From NCBI RefSeq assembly GCF_037200945.1, contig NZ_JBBCGP010000001.1:2354501-2418500 (forward strand): a stretch of 64,000 bases of DNA, read 5' to 3'. The position numbers and the translations under genes were made by a program. Source of the DNA: Methylovirgula sp. (GTDB lineage: Bacteria > Pseudomonadota > Alphaproteobacteria > Rhizobiales > Beijerinckiaceae). The notes below the pieces were generated by a model. That model was given only the letters and a program-made list of their open reading frames with translations, ran no database searches and had not been told where the DNA came from. How positions within the stretch are numbered: the first letter of the stretch is position 1; every line of letters begins with the position of its first letter. Positions 17,745 through 26,238 of this stretch are shown one piece after another.

Positions 17745-18581
17745 TTGATGATTTTTGCAAACATCTCTCAACCGAGAATTCGCGGCGCCGTCACTGCCTT
17801 TTTTCTACTTGGCGCGCTTGCTTCGTGTGGGGCGGTATTCGCCGCCGATCTGCCGACCGAAAAAGCGCCGGTCTTCGCACCGCCGCCACCAGTGTTCAGC
17901 TGGACGGGCCTTTATGCGGGTGTGAACGGCGGTGTCGCCCTCGATCATTACGCCTTTGTCTATCAATACTTTCCCCCAGGTATACCGGGTGGTGGGGGCA
18001 CCAGCGGCATCACCTCGACTGGCCCCGTTATTGGCGGCCAGGTCGGCTATAATTATGAGCTTTCAGATCAATCGATTTCGGGTCTGCCGTTCCTGAATCA
18101 TGCCCTGATCGGCATCGAAGCCGATTCAGATTGGGGCGACGTGAAGGGATGGATAAATATTTCGGCGTCCGGCCGCACGCTCCGCATCGGAACAGACTTC
18201 GAGAATTTTGGGACACTACGTTTGCGGCTGGGATATGCTTTTGACCGATTGCTCGTGTATCTGACCGGCGGTCTCAGCTACGCGACCGTTGATAATTATT
18301 ACAACGTTGCTGGCGTCTCCATTTCCCGGACGCAGACACACGCCGGTGTATTTCCAAATTTTGGTGTTGTCGGCATCGGCGCTGAATATGCGATCACCGA
18401 CCATTTTTCGGTGAAAGCGGAGTATCTGTACGATTTCAACGGCGCACGCTGGGATCAGCTTAATAGTCCCGCCACGGGTATCGTCGGCTTCGGCACGCGC
18501 GCGATGTATCACATCGCGCGTCTCGGCTTGAATTATAAATTTGAGTCCTTTGGTGGCGCCCCAATTGAATCAAAATATTGA
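17745..18581 (+). CDS. Outer membrane beta-barrel protein, Omp25/RopB type
   Basis: A 278-residue protein with an N-terminal signal peptide (hydrophobic core about residues 15-30, cleavage near 'GAVFAAD'), a Pro-rich linker 'APVFAPPPPVFSWTGLYAG' and then alternating strands typical of the 8-stranded porin family seen in Brucella and rhizobia. The ending is 'IARLGLNYKFE' followed by about 11 residues, a near-C-terminal beta strand. Such proteins sit in the outer membrane and stabilise the envelope. It has about 190 bases of its own upstream region, so it is likely monocistronic. Confidence 0.82.
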   Translation: MMIFANISQPRIRGAVTAFFLLGALASCGAVFAADLPTEKAPVFAPPPPVFSWTGLYAGVNGGVALDHYAFVYQYFPPGIPGGGGTSGITSTGPVIGGQVGYNYELSDQSISGLPFLNHALIGIEADSDWGDVKGWINISASGRTLRIGTDFENFGTLRLRLGYAFDRLLVYLTGGLSYATVDNYYNVAGVSISRTQTHAGVFPNFGVVGIGAEYAITDHFSVKAEYLYDFNGARWDQLNSPATGIVGFGTRAMYHIARLGLNYKFESFGGAPIESKY

Positions 18582-18673
18582 GTGAGGCGGACACGACCAA
18601 GCTTATGGTCGAATTCGCCGCACCAGCGTGAAATCGATTTCCTCTTTCGGTCGCGATGCGCTAGATTTTCGGC

Positions 18674-20782
18674 GTGACAAAGCCAAAGACTCTCCTCGCT
18701 GCTGACAGCGCCGACGCCCACACGGAATATGTTCGCCTCGGTGCCGAAATCGCGCATCATGATGCGCTTTATTACCGCGAGGATGCGCCCGAAATTTCTG
18801 ACGCGGACTATGACGCGTTGCGCCGACGCTATGAGGCGCTGGAAAAGGCTCATCCCGAATTCGTCACCGACAAATCGCTGAGCCAACGCGTTGGCGCGGC
18901 GCCGTCAGAAAAATTCGTCAAAGTCCGCCACAAAGTGCCGGTGCTCTCGCTCGGAAATGTTTTCGCCGATTCCGATGTCGAAGAATTCGTCGCACGCGTC
19001 CGGCGTTTCCTTGGACTTGCCGCTGACTCGCCGCTGGCGATGACGGCTGAGCCCAAGATTGACGGCCTTTCCTGTTCGCTGCGCTATGAGCGCGGCCGGC
19101 TTGTCCTCGCGGCAACACGCGGCGATGGCTATGAGGGCGAGGACGTCACGGCAAACGTCAAAACTATCCACGAGATACCGCATATCTTGAAGCACGATCC
19201 GCCGGACGTGCTTGAGGTGCGCGGCGAAATCTATATGACGCGCGTTGATTTCACCGCGCTTAACGCGCGCCAGGCGGAGGCCGGCAAGGCGCTCTTCGCC
19301 AATCCGCGCAATTCCGCAGCGGGCTCGTTGCGGCAGCTTGATCCCGCGATCACCGCATCGCGGCCGTTGCACTTCTTTGCTTATGCCTGGGGTGAGGTGA
19401 GCAAGATGCCGTCAACGACCCAGATGGGGATGATCGGGAAATTCGAGCGATATGGGTTCACGGTCAATCCACTCACAATGCTTTGCCATTCAGCAGCAGA
19501 CTTGTTGCGCCATTATCATGACATCGAAAGCGGCCGGGCTTCGCTTGGCTACGACATCGACGGTGTCGTCTATAAGGTCGATGATCTTGCCTTGCAGGAA
19601 CGGCTGGGCTTCGTCTCGCGCGCGCCGCGTTGGGCTGTTGCGCATAAATTTCCGGCGGAGCAGGCGACAACTATCCTACGCGATATCGAAATTCAGGTCG
19701 GCCGCACTGGCGCCATGACGCCCGTTGCGCGGCTCGATCCGGTCAACGTCGGTGGCGTCATCGTCGCCAATGCGACATTGCATAATGAAGATGAGATCGC
19801 GCGCAAAGACATTCGCATCGGCGATACCGTACGGTTGCAGCGCGCTGGGGATGTCATCCCCCAAATCATCGGCGTTGTTCTGGAAAAGCGGCCGAAAGGT
19901 TCAGAGCCATATAAGTTTCCGCACAAATGTCCTGTGTGCGACTCGGCCGCCGTTCGCGAAATCGATCCGAAAACCGGTCGCGCGGATGTCGTACGCCGCT
20001 GCACCGGAGGTCTGATTTGCGCGGCGCAAGTGAAGGAACGCCTCAAGCATTTCGTCTCGCGTTTGGCCTTTGACATTGAAGGACTGGGCGAAAAGCAGAT
20101 CGATCAATTCTATGCCGACGGGCTGATTACAAAGCCCGATGATATTTTTACACTCGCCGCACGTGACGCGAAAAGCTTGACGAAACTCGCCAATCGCGAG
20201 GGTTATGGTCAGACCTCGGTGCGTAAGCTTTTCGCTGCGATCGAGGCGCGGCGCGAGATTGCGCTGAACCGTTTCATTTTCGCCCTTGGCATTCGCCATG
20301 TCGGCGAAACCAACGCGCGTCGCCTCGCGCGCCATTTCGGAACGTTCGAGGCGTTACGTCAGACGGCGCGCATCGCGAGCGAGGGCTCTGAGGCGCGCGC
20401 GGAGATCGACAATATCGAGGGGCTTGGCGCCATCGTTGCGGAAGCCGTCGCGGATTTCTTCGGCGAGAAGCATAACGAAGCCGAGCTTGATGCACTGCTC
20501 CACTATGTCACGGTGACGCCGATGGAAGCGGTCGTCTCGTCGAGCCCCGTTGCCGGCAAGACGATCGTGTTCACCGGATCGCTTGAACGCATGACGCGCG
20601 ATGAGGCCAAGGCGCAGGCAGAACGTCTCGGCGGCAAGGTCGCGGCGTCCGTCTCGAGGAATACCGATCTCGTCGTGGCGGGGCCGGGCGCCGGCTCAAA
20701 GCTCGCCAAGGCAAAAGAATTCGGTGTCGAGACGATCGATGAAGATGCGTGGCTGAAGCTCGTCGCCGACGCGCGCGATTGA
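18674..20782 (+). CDS. ligA: NAD-dependent DNA ligase LigA
   Basis: A 702-residue enzyme beginning with GTG. The adenylation motif 'EPKIDGLS' places the AMP-accepting Lys at residue 128. A tetracysteine zinc finger (Cys residues in 'KCPVCDS' and 'RRCTGGLICAA'), helix-hairpin-helix repeats and a C-terminal BRCT domain ('AGKTIVFTGSLERMTRDEAK' onward) follow in the usual order. It seals nicks during replication and repair. Length is normal. It converges with the methyltransferase, whose stop is one base away. Confidence 0.97.
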   Translation: MTKPKTLLAADSADAHTEYVRLGAEIAHHDALYYREDAPEISDADYDALRRRYEALEKAHPEFVTDKSLSQRVGAAPSEKFVKVRHKVPVLSLGNVFADSDVEEFVARVRRFLGLAADSPLAMTAEPKIDGLSCSLRYERGRLVLAATRGDGYEGEDVTANVKTIHEIPHILKHDPPDVLEVRGEIYMTRVDFTALNARQAEAGKALFANPRNSAAGSLRQLDPAITASRPLHFFAYAWGEVSKMPSTTQMGMIGKFERYGFTVNPLTMLCHSAADLLRHYHDIESGRASLGYDIDGVVYKVDDLALQERLGFVSRAPRWAVAHKFPAEQATTILRDIEIQVGRTGAMTPVARLDPVNVGGVIVANATLHNEDEIARKDIRIGDTVRLQRAGDVIPQIIGVVLEKRPKGSEPYKFPHKCPVCDSAAVREIDPKTGRADVVRRCTGGLICAAQVKERLKHFVSRLAFDIEGLGEKQIDQFYADGLITKPDDIFTLAARDAKSLTKLANREGYGQTSVRKLFAAIEARREIALNRFIFALGIRHVGETNARRLARHFGTFEALRQTARIASEGSEARAEIDNIEGLGAIVAEAVADFFGEKHNEAELDALLHYVTVTPMEAVVSSSPVAGKTIVFTGSLERMTRDEAKAQAERLGGKVAASVSRNTDLVVAGPGAGSKLAKAKEFGVETIDEDAWLKLVADARD

Positions 20783-20783
20783 A

Positions 20784-21647
20784 CTATCGATCCTCGGGAA
20801 CGAGCAGCGCGAAACCTGCGAATTTGCCGAAATTCTCTCGCTGTTGGCGTGTTGCGAAAAGCCAGCGCACGCCCATCACAAGCCGATAGGGCAATGGCAG
20901 TTTGATCGGCCGATTGAGCTTGATCGATTCTTCGAAATAATAGCGCATCGTTTTGCTTTGCCAGCCGCGTCGCACGAAAAATTCGAACCAATCGCCCGGT
21001 GCGAATTTGAACGCAGCGTTGCGCAAGTGCCGTCGCGACAGCCGCCGCCGGAATCTTTGAACCTCCGCTGCCATATAATCGGCGATCCAGAAGCGGATAT
21101 TTTCCTGTCTGCGCAAATCGTCAGCGAGCGCGCTGACCTCGTCATTGCTGAGATATGGCAGCACGCCTTCCGTCAGCACGAGAATGTTTTTGCCGCGTGC
21201 GTTCATCTCAGCAAGGAACTTCTGTCGCGCCGCTGTATCTGCGAGATCGAGTTTGACCCGTTCGAGCTGGCAGCGTGGCGCCTCGCCAGCAAGCTGCTCA
21301 TCTTTGTAGGCGATCATCGCCGGATAATCGACTTCGACCCATGTGACCTTGTCGATGAAATCCAACCGATAGGGCCGGGTGTCGAGGCCGGCGCCGAGAT
21401 TGAGTACAAGGTCGACACCTTGCTCGATGGCGAAACGCAGAAAGTCATCGATGATGCAAGTGCGCAGCGAAATGATCCAGCCCGTCATTACCCGACCGGG
21501 AATGGCGCGGGCGATCTCTTCGCCATGTGTGCCCGCGAGGCGCCCGGCGAGCGGATCATGGAAGAGCGCATCAGGCCGCGCGCTTTCCTTCGCGCGATAA
21601 TGCGCGACCCAGAAAGCCGTATCCGAGACATTTTCAATGCCGGCCAT
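20784..21647 (-). CDS. Class I SAM-dependent methyltransferase, LCMT/Ppm1-like family
   Basis: The ATG at 21647 is chosen because homology-like sequence starts there ('MAGIENVSDTAFWVAHYRA'); the frame is open further upstream but only inside the pepP gene. The 287-residue protein shows 'VLNLGAGLDTRPYRLDF' (SAM-binding loop, about residues 87-103) and 'LVLTEGVLPYLS', signatures of the leucine carboxyl methyltransferase-like family (O-methyltransferases with small-molecule or protein carboxyl substrates). The substrate is unknown. The start overlaps the pepP stop by 14 bases, so the two are co-transcribed. Confidence 0.82.
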   Translation of the reverse strand: MAGIENVSDTAFWVAHYRAKESARPDALFHDPLAGRLAGTHGEEIARAIPGRVMTGWIISLRTCIIDDFLRFAIEQGVDLVLNLGAGLDTRPYRLDFIDKVTWVEVDYPAMIAYKDEQLAGEAPRCQLERVKLDLADTAARQKFLAEMNARGKNILVLTEGVLPYLSNDEVSALADDLRRQENIRFWIADYMAAEVQRFRRRLSRRHLRNAAFKFAPGDWFEFFVRRGWQSKTMRYYFEESIKLNRPIKLPLPYRLVMGVRWLFATRQQRENFGKFAGFALLVPEDR

Positions 21648-23496
21648 GCTTGCCCTTGCGGCGCTTTGCCGGCTTTGCGTTGTTGATCGGCTGCGTTGCT
21701 TGCTTGAGCCATTCGCGTTCGCCGGGGTCGAGATGCGACGAAATGAGTTTGCGGACTTTTGCGTGATAAGCGTCAAGCCACGCGATTTCGTTCCGATCCA
21801 ATAATTTTGGTTCGACGAGCGTGAGATCGATTGGCGCGTAGGTGATCGTCTCAAATCCGAGCATGTCGCGCTCGGCGCCCTTGATCTTGATGGGCGTGAC
21901 GACGACGAGATTTTCAATCCGAATGCCGAAGTGTCCGGCTTTGTAATAGCCGGGCTCGTTCGACAGGATCATGCCGGGCTCCAGCGCGACATTGCTGAGT
22001 TTCGAGATGCGCTGCGGTCCTTCATGGACCGATAGATAGGAGCCGACGCCATGGCCCGTACCGTGATCGAAATCGAGACCGGCTTGCCACAATGGCAGGC
22101 GGGCAAAAGCATCGATTTGTGCGCCCGATGTGCCCTGCGGAAACAATGCGCGTGCGATGGCGATGTGTCCCTTGAGCACACGCGTGAAACGGTCGCGCAT
22201 TTCCTGCGTCGGCGCGCCGACGGCCAGCGTACGGGTAATGTCGGTCGTGCCGTCTTCGTATTGCGCGCCGGAATCGACGAGGAAAATGCCACGCTTGATC
22301 TTGCGGTTCGTCGCTTCCGTCACGCGATAATGCGGGATCGCCGAATTCGGGCCGGCGGCCGAAATGGTCGGGAAGGAAACATCCTTCAATAAGCCGGTCT
22401 CGCGGCGAAAGGTTTCGAGCGCTTGCGCCGCCGCGATCTCGGTCAATCCGCCCTGTGCAGCTTCTTCGGAAAACCAGCGAAGGAAGCGAACGATCGCAAT
22501 GCCGTCGCGCAGATGCGCGGCACGTGTGCCCTCAAGCTCGGCGGGATTCTTGCGCGCCTTCATCAGCGCAATCGGGTCCGCGCCGACGTCCGCGGTGCCG
22601 CCGGCCTCTTTGAGAAGCCGCGTCAGTTTCGCGGGAACCGTCGCGGCATCGAAGAGAACGCGTTTCGTTTCGATGCCAAGGCGCGTCAAATCGTCTTCGA
22701 GCGCTGCCGGGTCCGCAATATCAGTGTGCTCTTCGAGATAGGCGCGCACATTAGAATTCAGCTTCGCGGCTTCGATATAGAGGCGCGGTGAGCCGTCGCG
22801 CGTGATGAGCACGAAAGCCAGCGGTAGGGGCGTGTGATCCACATCCTGTCCGCGGATGTTGAACACCCACGCCACTGCATGCGGATCGCTGATCAGCAAC
22901 GCGTCGGCTTTGCCGAGCGCGGTGGTCACGCGTGCAAGTTTTTTCTTGGCCGACTCGCCCGCAAGCTTTGGCGGATGGCGTTTGACGGCACCGTGCGGCG
23001 GCTGTGGCCTCTCCGCCCAGATCGTATCGATCGGATTTTTTTCGACAGCAACGAGTTCCGCCCCGGCTGCCTTGACGGCTTTCTCGTAGCGTTCGATCTG
23101 TCCCGGCGTATGAAGCCAAGGGTCGTAACCAAGCTTCGCACCCGCGCGCAGATTGCCTTCGAGCCATTTTTCCGGGTTTGTCGCGGCGAGAGCAACAGGT
23201 TCAACAACCTTCAGATCGACCTGTTCGCGCACCTGGATTGTATAGCGGCCATCGACAAAGAGAACCGCGCAATCCTGAAGCGCGATCGCGAGACCGGCCG
23301 AACCGGTAAAGCCGGTGAGCCAGGCTAACCGTTCTTCTGAGGGCGGAACATATTCGTTCTGATGCCGGTCGGCGCGCGGCACGATGAAGCCGTCGATCCC
23401 GTGCTTCTTTAGTTCGGCTCGCAAGGCCGCGAGCCGCGCCGCGGATTGCGACGCATCGGCGCTGTCGGTGAAGGATTGATAGAGGCTCTCAAACAC
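21634..23496 (-). CDS. Aminopeptidase P family (M24) metallopeptidase
   Basis: A 620-residue Xaa-Pro aminopeptidase of the long form with two creatinase-like N-terminal domains and a C-terminal pita-bread catalytic domain. The metal ligands are visible: Asp in 'LVDSGAQY' and 'GTTDITRT', His in 'GTGHGVGSYL', Glu in 'LSNEPGYY' and Glu in 'GFETITYAP'. It removes N-terminal residues preceding proline in the cytoplasm. It forms an operon with the downstream methyltransferase on the minus strand. Confidence 0.92.
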   Translation of the reverse strand: MFESLYQSFTDSADASQSAARLAALRAELKKHGIDGFIVPRADRHQNEYVPPSEERLAWLTGFTGSAGLAIALQDCAVLFVDGRYTIQVREQVDLKVVEPVALAATNPEKWLEGNLRAGAKLGYDPWLHTPGQIERYEKAVKAAGAELVAVEKNPIDTIWAERPQPPHGAVKRHPPKLAGESAKKKLARVTTALGKADALLISDPHAVAWVFNIRGQDVDHTPLPLAFVLITRDGSPRLYIEAAKLNSNVRAYLEEHTDIADPAALEDDLTRLGIETKRVLFDAATVPAKLTRLLKEAGGTADVGADPIALMKARKNPAELEGTRAAHLRDGIAIVRFLRWFSEEAAQGGLTEIAAAQALETFRRETGLLKDVSFPTISAAGPNSAIPHYRVTEATNRKIKRGIFLVDSGAQYEDGTTDITRTLAVGAPTQEMRDRFTRVLKGHIAIARALFPQGTSGAQIDAFARLPLWQAGLDFDHGTGHGVGSYLSVHEGPQRISKLSNVALEPGMILSNEPGYYKAGHFGIRIENLVVVTPIKIKGAERDMLGFETITYAPIDLTLVEPKLLDRNEIAWLDAYHAKVRKLISSHLDPGEREWLKQATQPINNAKPAKRRKGKHGRH

Positions 23497-23544
23497 GTGG
23501 GTCAGCTTAGCCGAATTGCGCAGATATTTCGATTGCGGCGGAAA

Positions 23545-24000
23545 CTAACTCGCCTGTTTCTGCGAAACTTCCTCGAGATCGTGGTTCGGGCATGCTGTGC
23601 AGGTCCAACGGCGTCCAAGGTCTTGCACCTGGGCTTCGAGACATTCGACATCGAGTTTGATGGCGGCACCGCCGGAAAACGTCAGGACGACTTGCCCCGC
23701 AGGGCTATCGGTCTCCGCGAACGCGACGCTCAGAAGCATCAAGCGCTGCGCCGGGTCCTGCTGGGAGAAGCCGCTGCGCGAAACCTTCAAAACCCGCTCA
23801 AAGTGGAAGCCGGTCTCGCAGCGCTCCTTCTTGCCTTCGGCCTCGGCAACCCAGTCGAAGCGGGCGGCAACCGCCGCAAAGCGCTTGGAGCGCGGCAGAT
23901 AAGCCATGTCGCCTACGGTGACGAGCGAGTCCTGCAGATGCGCGGACATGATCGCGAGATCTTCGGTATCGAGAGCGATCAGACGCAGCGGGGCCGTCAT
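23545..24000 (-). CDS. DUF2948 family protein
   Basis: The ATG at 24000 gives 'MTAPLRLIALDTEDLAIMSA', the normal beginning of this family; the frame extends 12 codons further without support. The 151-residue protein has 'QDSLVTVGDMAYLPRSKRF' and a C-terminal 'IKLDVECLEAQVQDLG'. DUF2948 genes are found next to murA across alphaproteobacteria, as here (75 bases downstream of murA on the same strand). The function is unknown. Confidence 0.85.
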   Translation of the reverse strand: MTAPLRLIALDTEDLAIMSAHLQDSLVTVGDMAYLPRSKRFAAVAARFDWVAEAEGKKERCETGFHFERVLKVSRSGFSQQDPAQRLMLLSVAFAETDSPAGQVVLTFSGGAAIKLDVECLEAQVQDLGRRWTCTACPNHDLEEVSQKQAS

Positions 24001-24075
24001 GGCGCAGGTTCCTCCTTCATAGGCGATAACAAGCATGTGAGGAGGCGGTACGGAAAGATCAAGGCGCAGACTTAT

Positions 24076-25371
24076 TTAGTTCGAGCCCGAGATCCGTTCG
24101 ACCACTGCGCCGCACCGGCCGAGTTTCTGCTCCAGTCGCTCGAAACCCCGATCAAGGTGATAGACGCGGTTCACAACCGTCTCACCTTTCGCCGCCAACG
24201 CCGCGATGACGAGCGAGACGGAGGCGCGCAAATCGGTCGCCATCACCGGCGCGCCCTGCAGTTCCTTGACACCTTTGACATAGGCGACGTCGCCGTCGAG
24301 GCGAATTTGCGCGCCGAGCCGGGCAAGCTCCTGCACATGCATGAAACGATTTTCGAAGATCGTCTCGGTGATGCGCGAATTGCCCTTGGCCTTGGTCATC
24401 AGCGCCATGAACTGCGCTTGCAGATCGGTAGGGAAGCCGGGGAAGGGCGCCGTCTCGACATCGACGGGCGAAATGCCGGCCCCGTTGCGGCGCACGCGAA
24501 TGCCTTCGTTGTTGATCGTGATCGCGGCGCCAGCCTGACCGAGAACTTCCAGCGCCGAGCCGAGATGATCGGGCGACGCGCGCTCCAGGAGCACATCGCC
24601 GCCGGCCATCGCCACCGCCATCGCATAGGTGCCGGCCTCGATGCGATCCGGCACAACGGAATGCGTCGCGCCCGACAACGAGCCGACGCCCTCGACCTCT
24701 AGTGTCGATTGGCCAACGCCTTTGATCTTGGCGCCCATTTTGATGAGGCAGTCAGCGACGTCGGTGACTTCCGGCTCGCAGGCGGCATTGGTGATCAACG
24801 TATGGCCCTTGGCCAGTGACGCGGCCATGAGGGCGGTATGCGTGCCGCCGACGGTCACCTTCGGGAAATGGATTTCCGCCCCAACCAGTCCATTCCTTGC
24901 TGTGGCGCGGACATAGCCGGATTCAATCTCGATCTCAGCGCCGAGCCTTTCGAGCACCATGAGCAGAAGATCGACCGGCCGCGTGCCGATGGCGCAGCCG
25001 CCCGGCAGCGATACGCGGGCTTCGCCCATCCGGGCGACGAGGGGCGCGATGACCCAGAAGCTCGCGCGCATCTTGGCGACGAGATCATATGGCGCCGTCG
25101 TGTCGACAATGTCGCGCGCGGTGAGGTGCAGAGTGCGGCTGGCATGCGGATCATCGCCGGGGCGGCGGCCATCGACGCTGTAATCGACGCCGTGATGGCT
25201 TAGGATTTGGAGGAGCATGCCGACATCGGCGACGCGCGGAATGTTTTCGAGCGTCAGCGTGTCCCGCGTCAGCATTGACGCGATCATCAGGGGCAGGGCT
25301 GCATTCTTGGCACCGGAGATGGCGATCGTCCCCTCAAGCGCGTGTCCGCCTACAATCCGGATGCGATCCAT
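24076..25371 (-). CDS. murA: UDP-N-acetylglucosamine 1-carboxyvinyltransferase MurA
   Basis: A 431-residue enzyme for the first committed step of peptidoglycan synthesis (transfer of enolpyruvate from PEP). It begins 'MDRIRIVGGHALEGTIAISGAKNAALPLM', quoted here only as its ends: the N-terminal 'MDRIRIVGG' and the catalytic Lys in 'SGAKNAALP'. The active-site Cys is in 'PGGCAIGTRPVDL', so the enzyme should be of the fosfomycin-sensitive type. It is followed by the DUF2948 gene and preceded by a small gene 18 bases upstream. Confidence 0.96.
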   Translation of the reverse strand: MDRIRIVGGHALEGTIAISGAKNAALPLMIASMLTRDTLTLENIPRVADVGMLLQILSHHGVDYSVDGRRPGDDPHASRTLHLTARDIVDTTAPYDLVAKMRASFWVIAPLVARMGEARVSLPGGCAIGTRPVDLLLMVLERLGAEIEIESGYVRATARNGLVGAEIHFPKVTVGGTHTALMAASLAKGHTLITNAACEPEVTDVADCLIKMGAKIKGVGQSTLEVEGVGSLSGATHSVVPDRIEAGTYAMAVAMAGGDVLLERASPDHLGSALEVLGQAGAAITINNEGIRVRRNGAGISPVDVETAPFPGFPTDLQAQFMALMTKAKGNSRITETIFENRFMHVQELARLGAQIRLDGDVAYVKGVKELQGAPVMATDLRASVSLVIAALAAKGETVVNRVYHLDRGFERLEQKLGRCGAVVERISGSN

Positions 25372-25389
25372 CTGTCCCCCTAAATCGAA

Positions 25390-25560
25390 CTAAGCCGGCG
25401 AGTCCGGCTCCGAGGCTGTCTTTGCCCCGCTCTTTGTGCGTGCGCGGTTTTGGACCTTTCGGCGGCGCAAGTTTTCGCGCAACGCCTCCGCAAGGCGCGC
25501 CCGCTCCGAAGCTTTTTCAGGGCGCGGCGTCTTCTCTTTGTCGTCGGCGTCGCTCACCAT
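25390..25560 (-). CDS. Small basic protein upstream of murA
   Basis: The ATG at 25560 gives 56 residues: an acidic start 'MVSDADDKEKT', then 'ERARLAEALRENLRRRK', a strongly helical basic segment also typical of tiny genes ahead of murA in this order. GGGA lies upstream of the start. No cysteine or membrane segment is present. It ends 18 bases before murA, so they probably share a transcript. The function is unknown. Confidence 0.6.
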   Translation of the reverse strand: MVSDADDKEKTPRPEKASERARLAEALRENLRRRKVQNRARTKSGAKTASEPDSPA

Positions 25561-25904
25561 GTTGTCCCAGCGATGCCAAATCATCTTCAAATACGAAGTC
25601 TATCAACGTAAGGGGCGGCCCCGGACGAAACTATGGCCGCCCGGACATCCACGTAAATTGGTGCGGGCCTGTGGCCCCGGCGCAACGCCAAGCCCGATCT
25701 CACGAGCTTGAAATGGTTCGATTTTTCTCGCCGCCGCGACTTTCGAGAAACAATTTTTCCGCAGCGAGTCTACGCTAAACATTTGTTTTTATTCCACAAT
25801 CTCTCCCCGAAATTCGCCAATCCTTCATGCGAATGTCACCGCTTTGGCATCTTGGCCCGGCAGGGTTTGTTCGCGGCTCCAGCCGCCTTTCTGGGGAGAA
25901 AAAA
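25561..25904. other. Gap between divergent small genes
   Basis: About 340 bases between the murA-side small gene and the His-rich gene. No gene, tRNA or strong repeat was recognised. It must contain the promoters for both divergent units, but I could not identify convincing -35/-10 pairs. Confidence 0.3.
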
Positions 25905-26120
25905 ATGAGCACCTTGAACAAAGCCGAGCATCATCAAGCCGCCGCCGACCATCACGAAAAGGCCGCCGAGCATCATCGCGAAGCCGCCAAGCACCACGAA
26001 GAGGGTGAGCATCACCTTTCGGGCCATCACGCGCACGTTGCGCATGGTCATGGCCTCCAGGCCGATCATCATGCCGGCGAAGCCGCCAAGCATCATGTCG
26101 AGGCGCATTCGCACGCCTGA
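25905..26120 (+). CDS. Histidine-rich heptad-repeat mini-protein
   Basis: The ATG at 25905 follows a GGGGAGA ribosome-binding site by about 6 bases. The 71-residue product contains 21 histidines. Residues 8-37 repeat a 7-residue unit HHxxAAx ('EHHQAAADHHEKAAEHHRE'), which would place His pairs on one face of an alpha helix. The C-terminal half is irregular HGH/HHA sequence. There is no signal peptide, so it is probably cytoplasmic. Metal (Ni, Zn, Cu or Co) binding or storage is an inference from composition. Confidence 0.7.
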   Translation: MSTLNKAEHHQAAADHHEKAAEHHREAAKHHEEGEHHLSGHHAHVAHGHGLQADHHAGEAAKHHVEAHSHA

Positions 26121-26238
26121 TATTGATCTGCCAAGGTGTCGTCACACTGGCGGCGCCTTGGCTTCCCGGCGCTATGTTGATCTGTTGAAGGACGCACCAA
26201 GGCGCTGATCTGCGCGCGCGCCTCTGTTAGATTGAGGC

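Noticed and set aside
23446..24702. Long plus-strand frame (418 codons) over the pepP end, DUF2948 and murA genes
   Set aside because: It is antisense to three genes with clear family motifs; its own translation resembles no protein.
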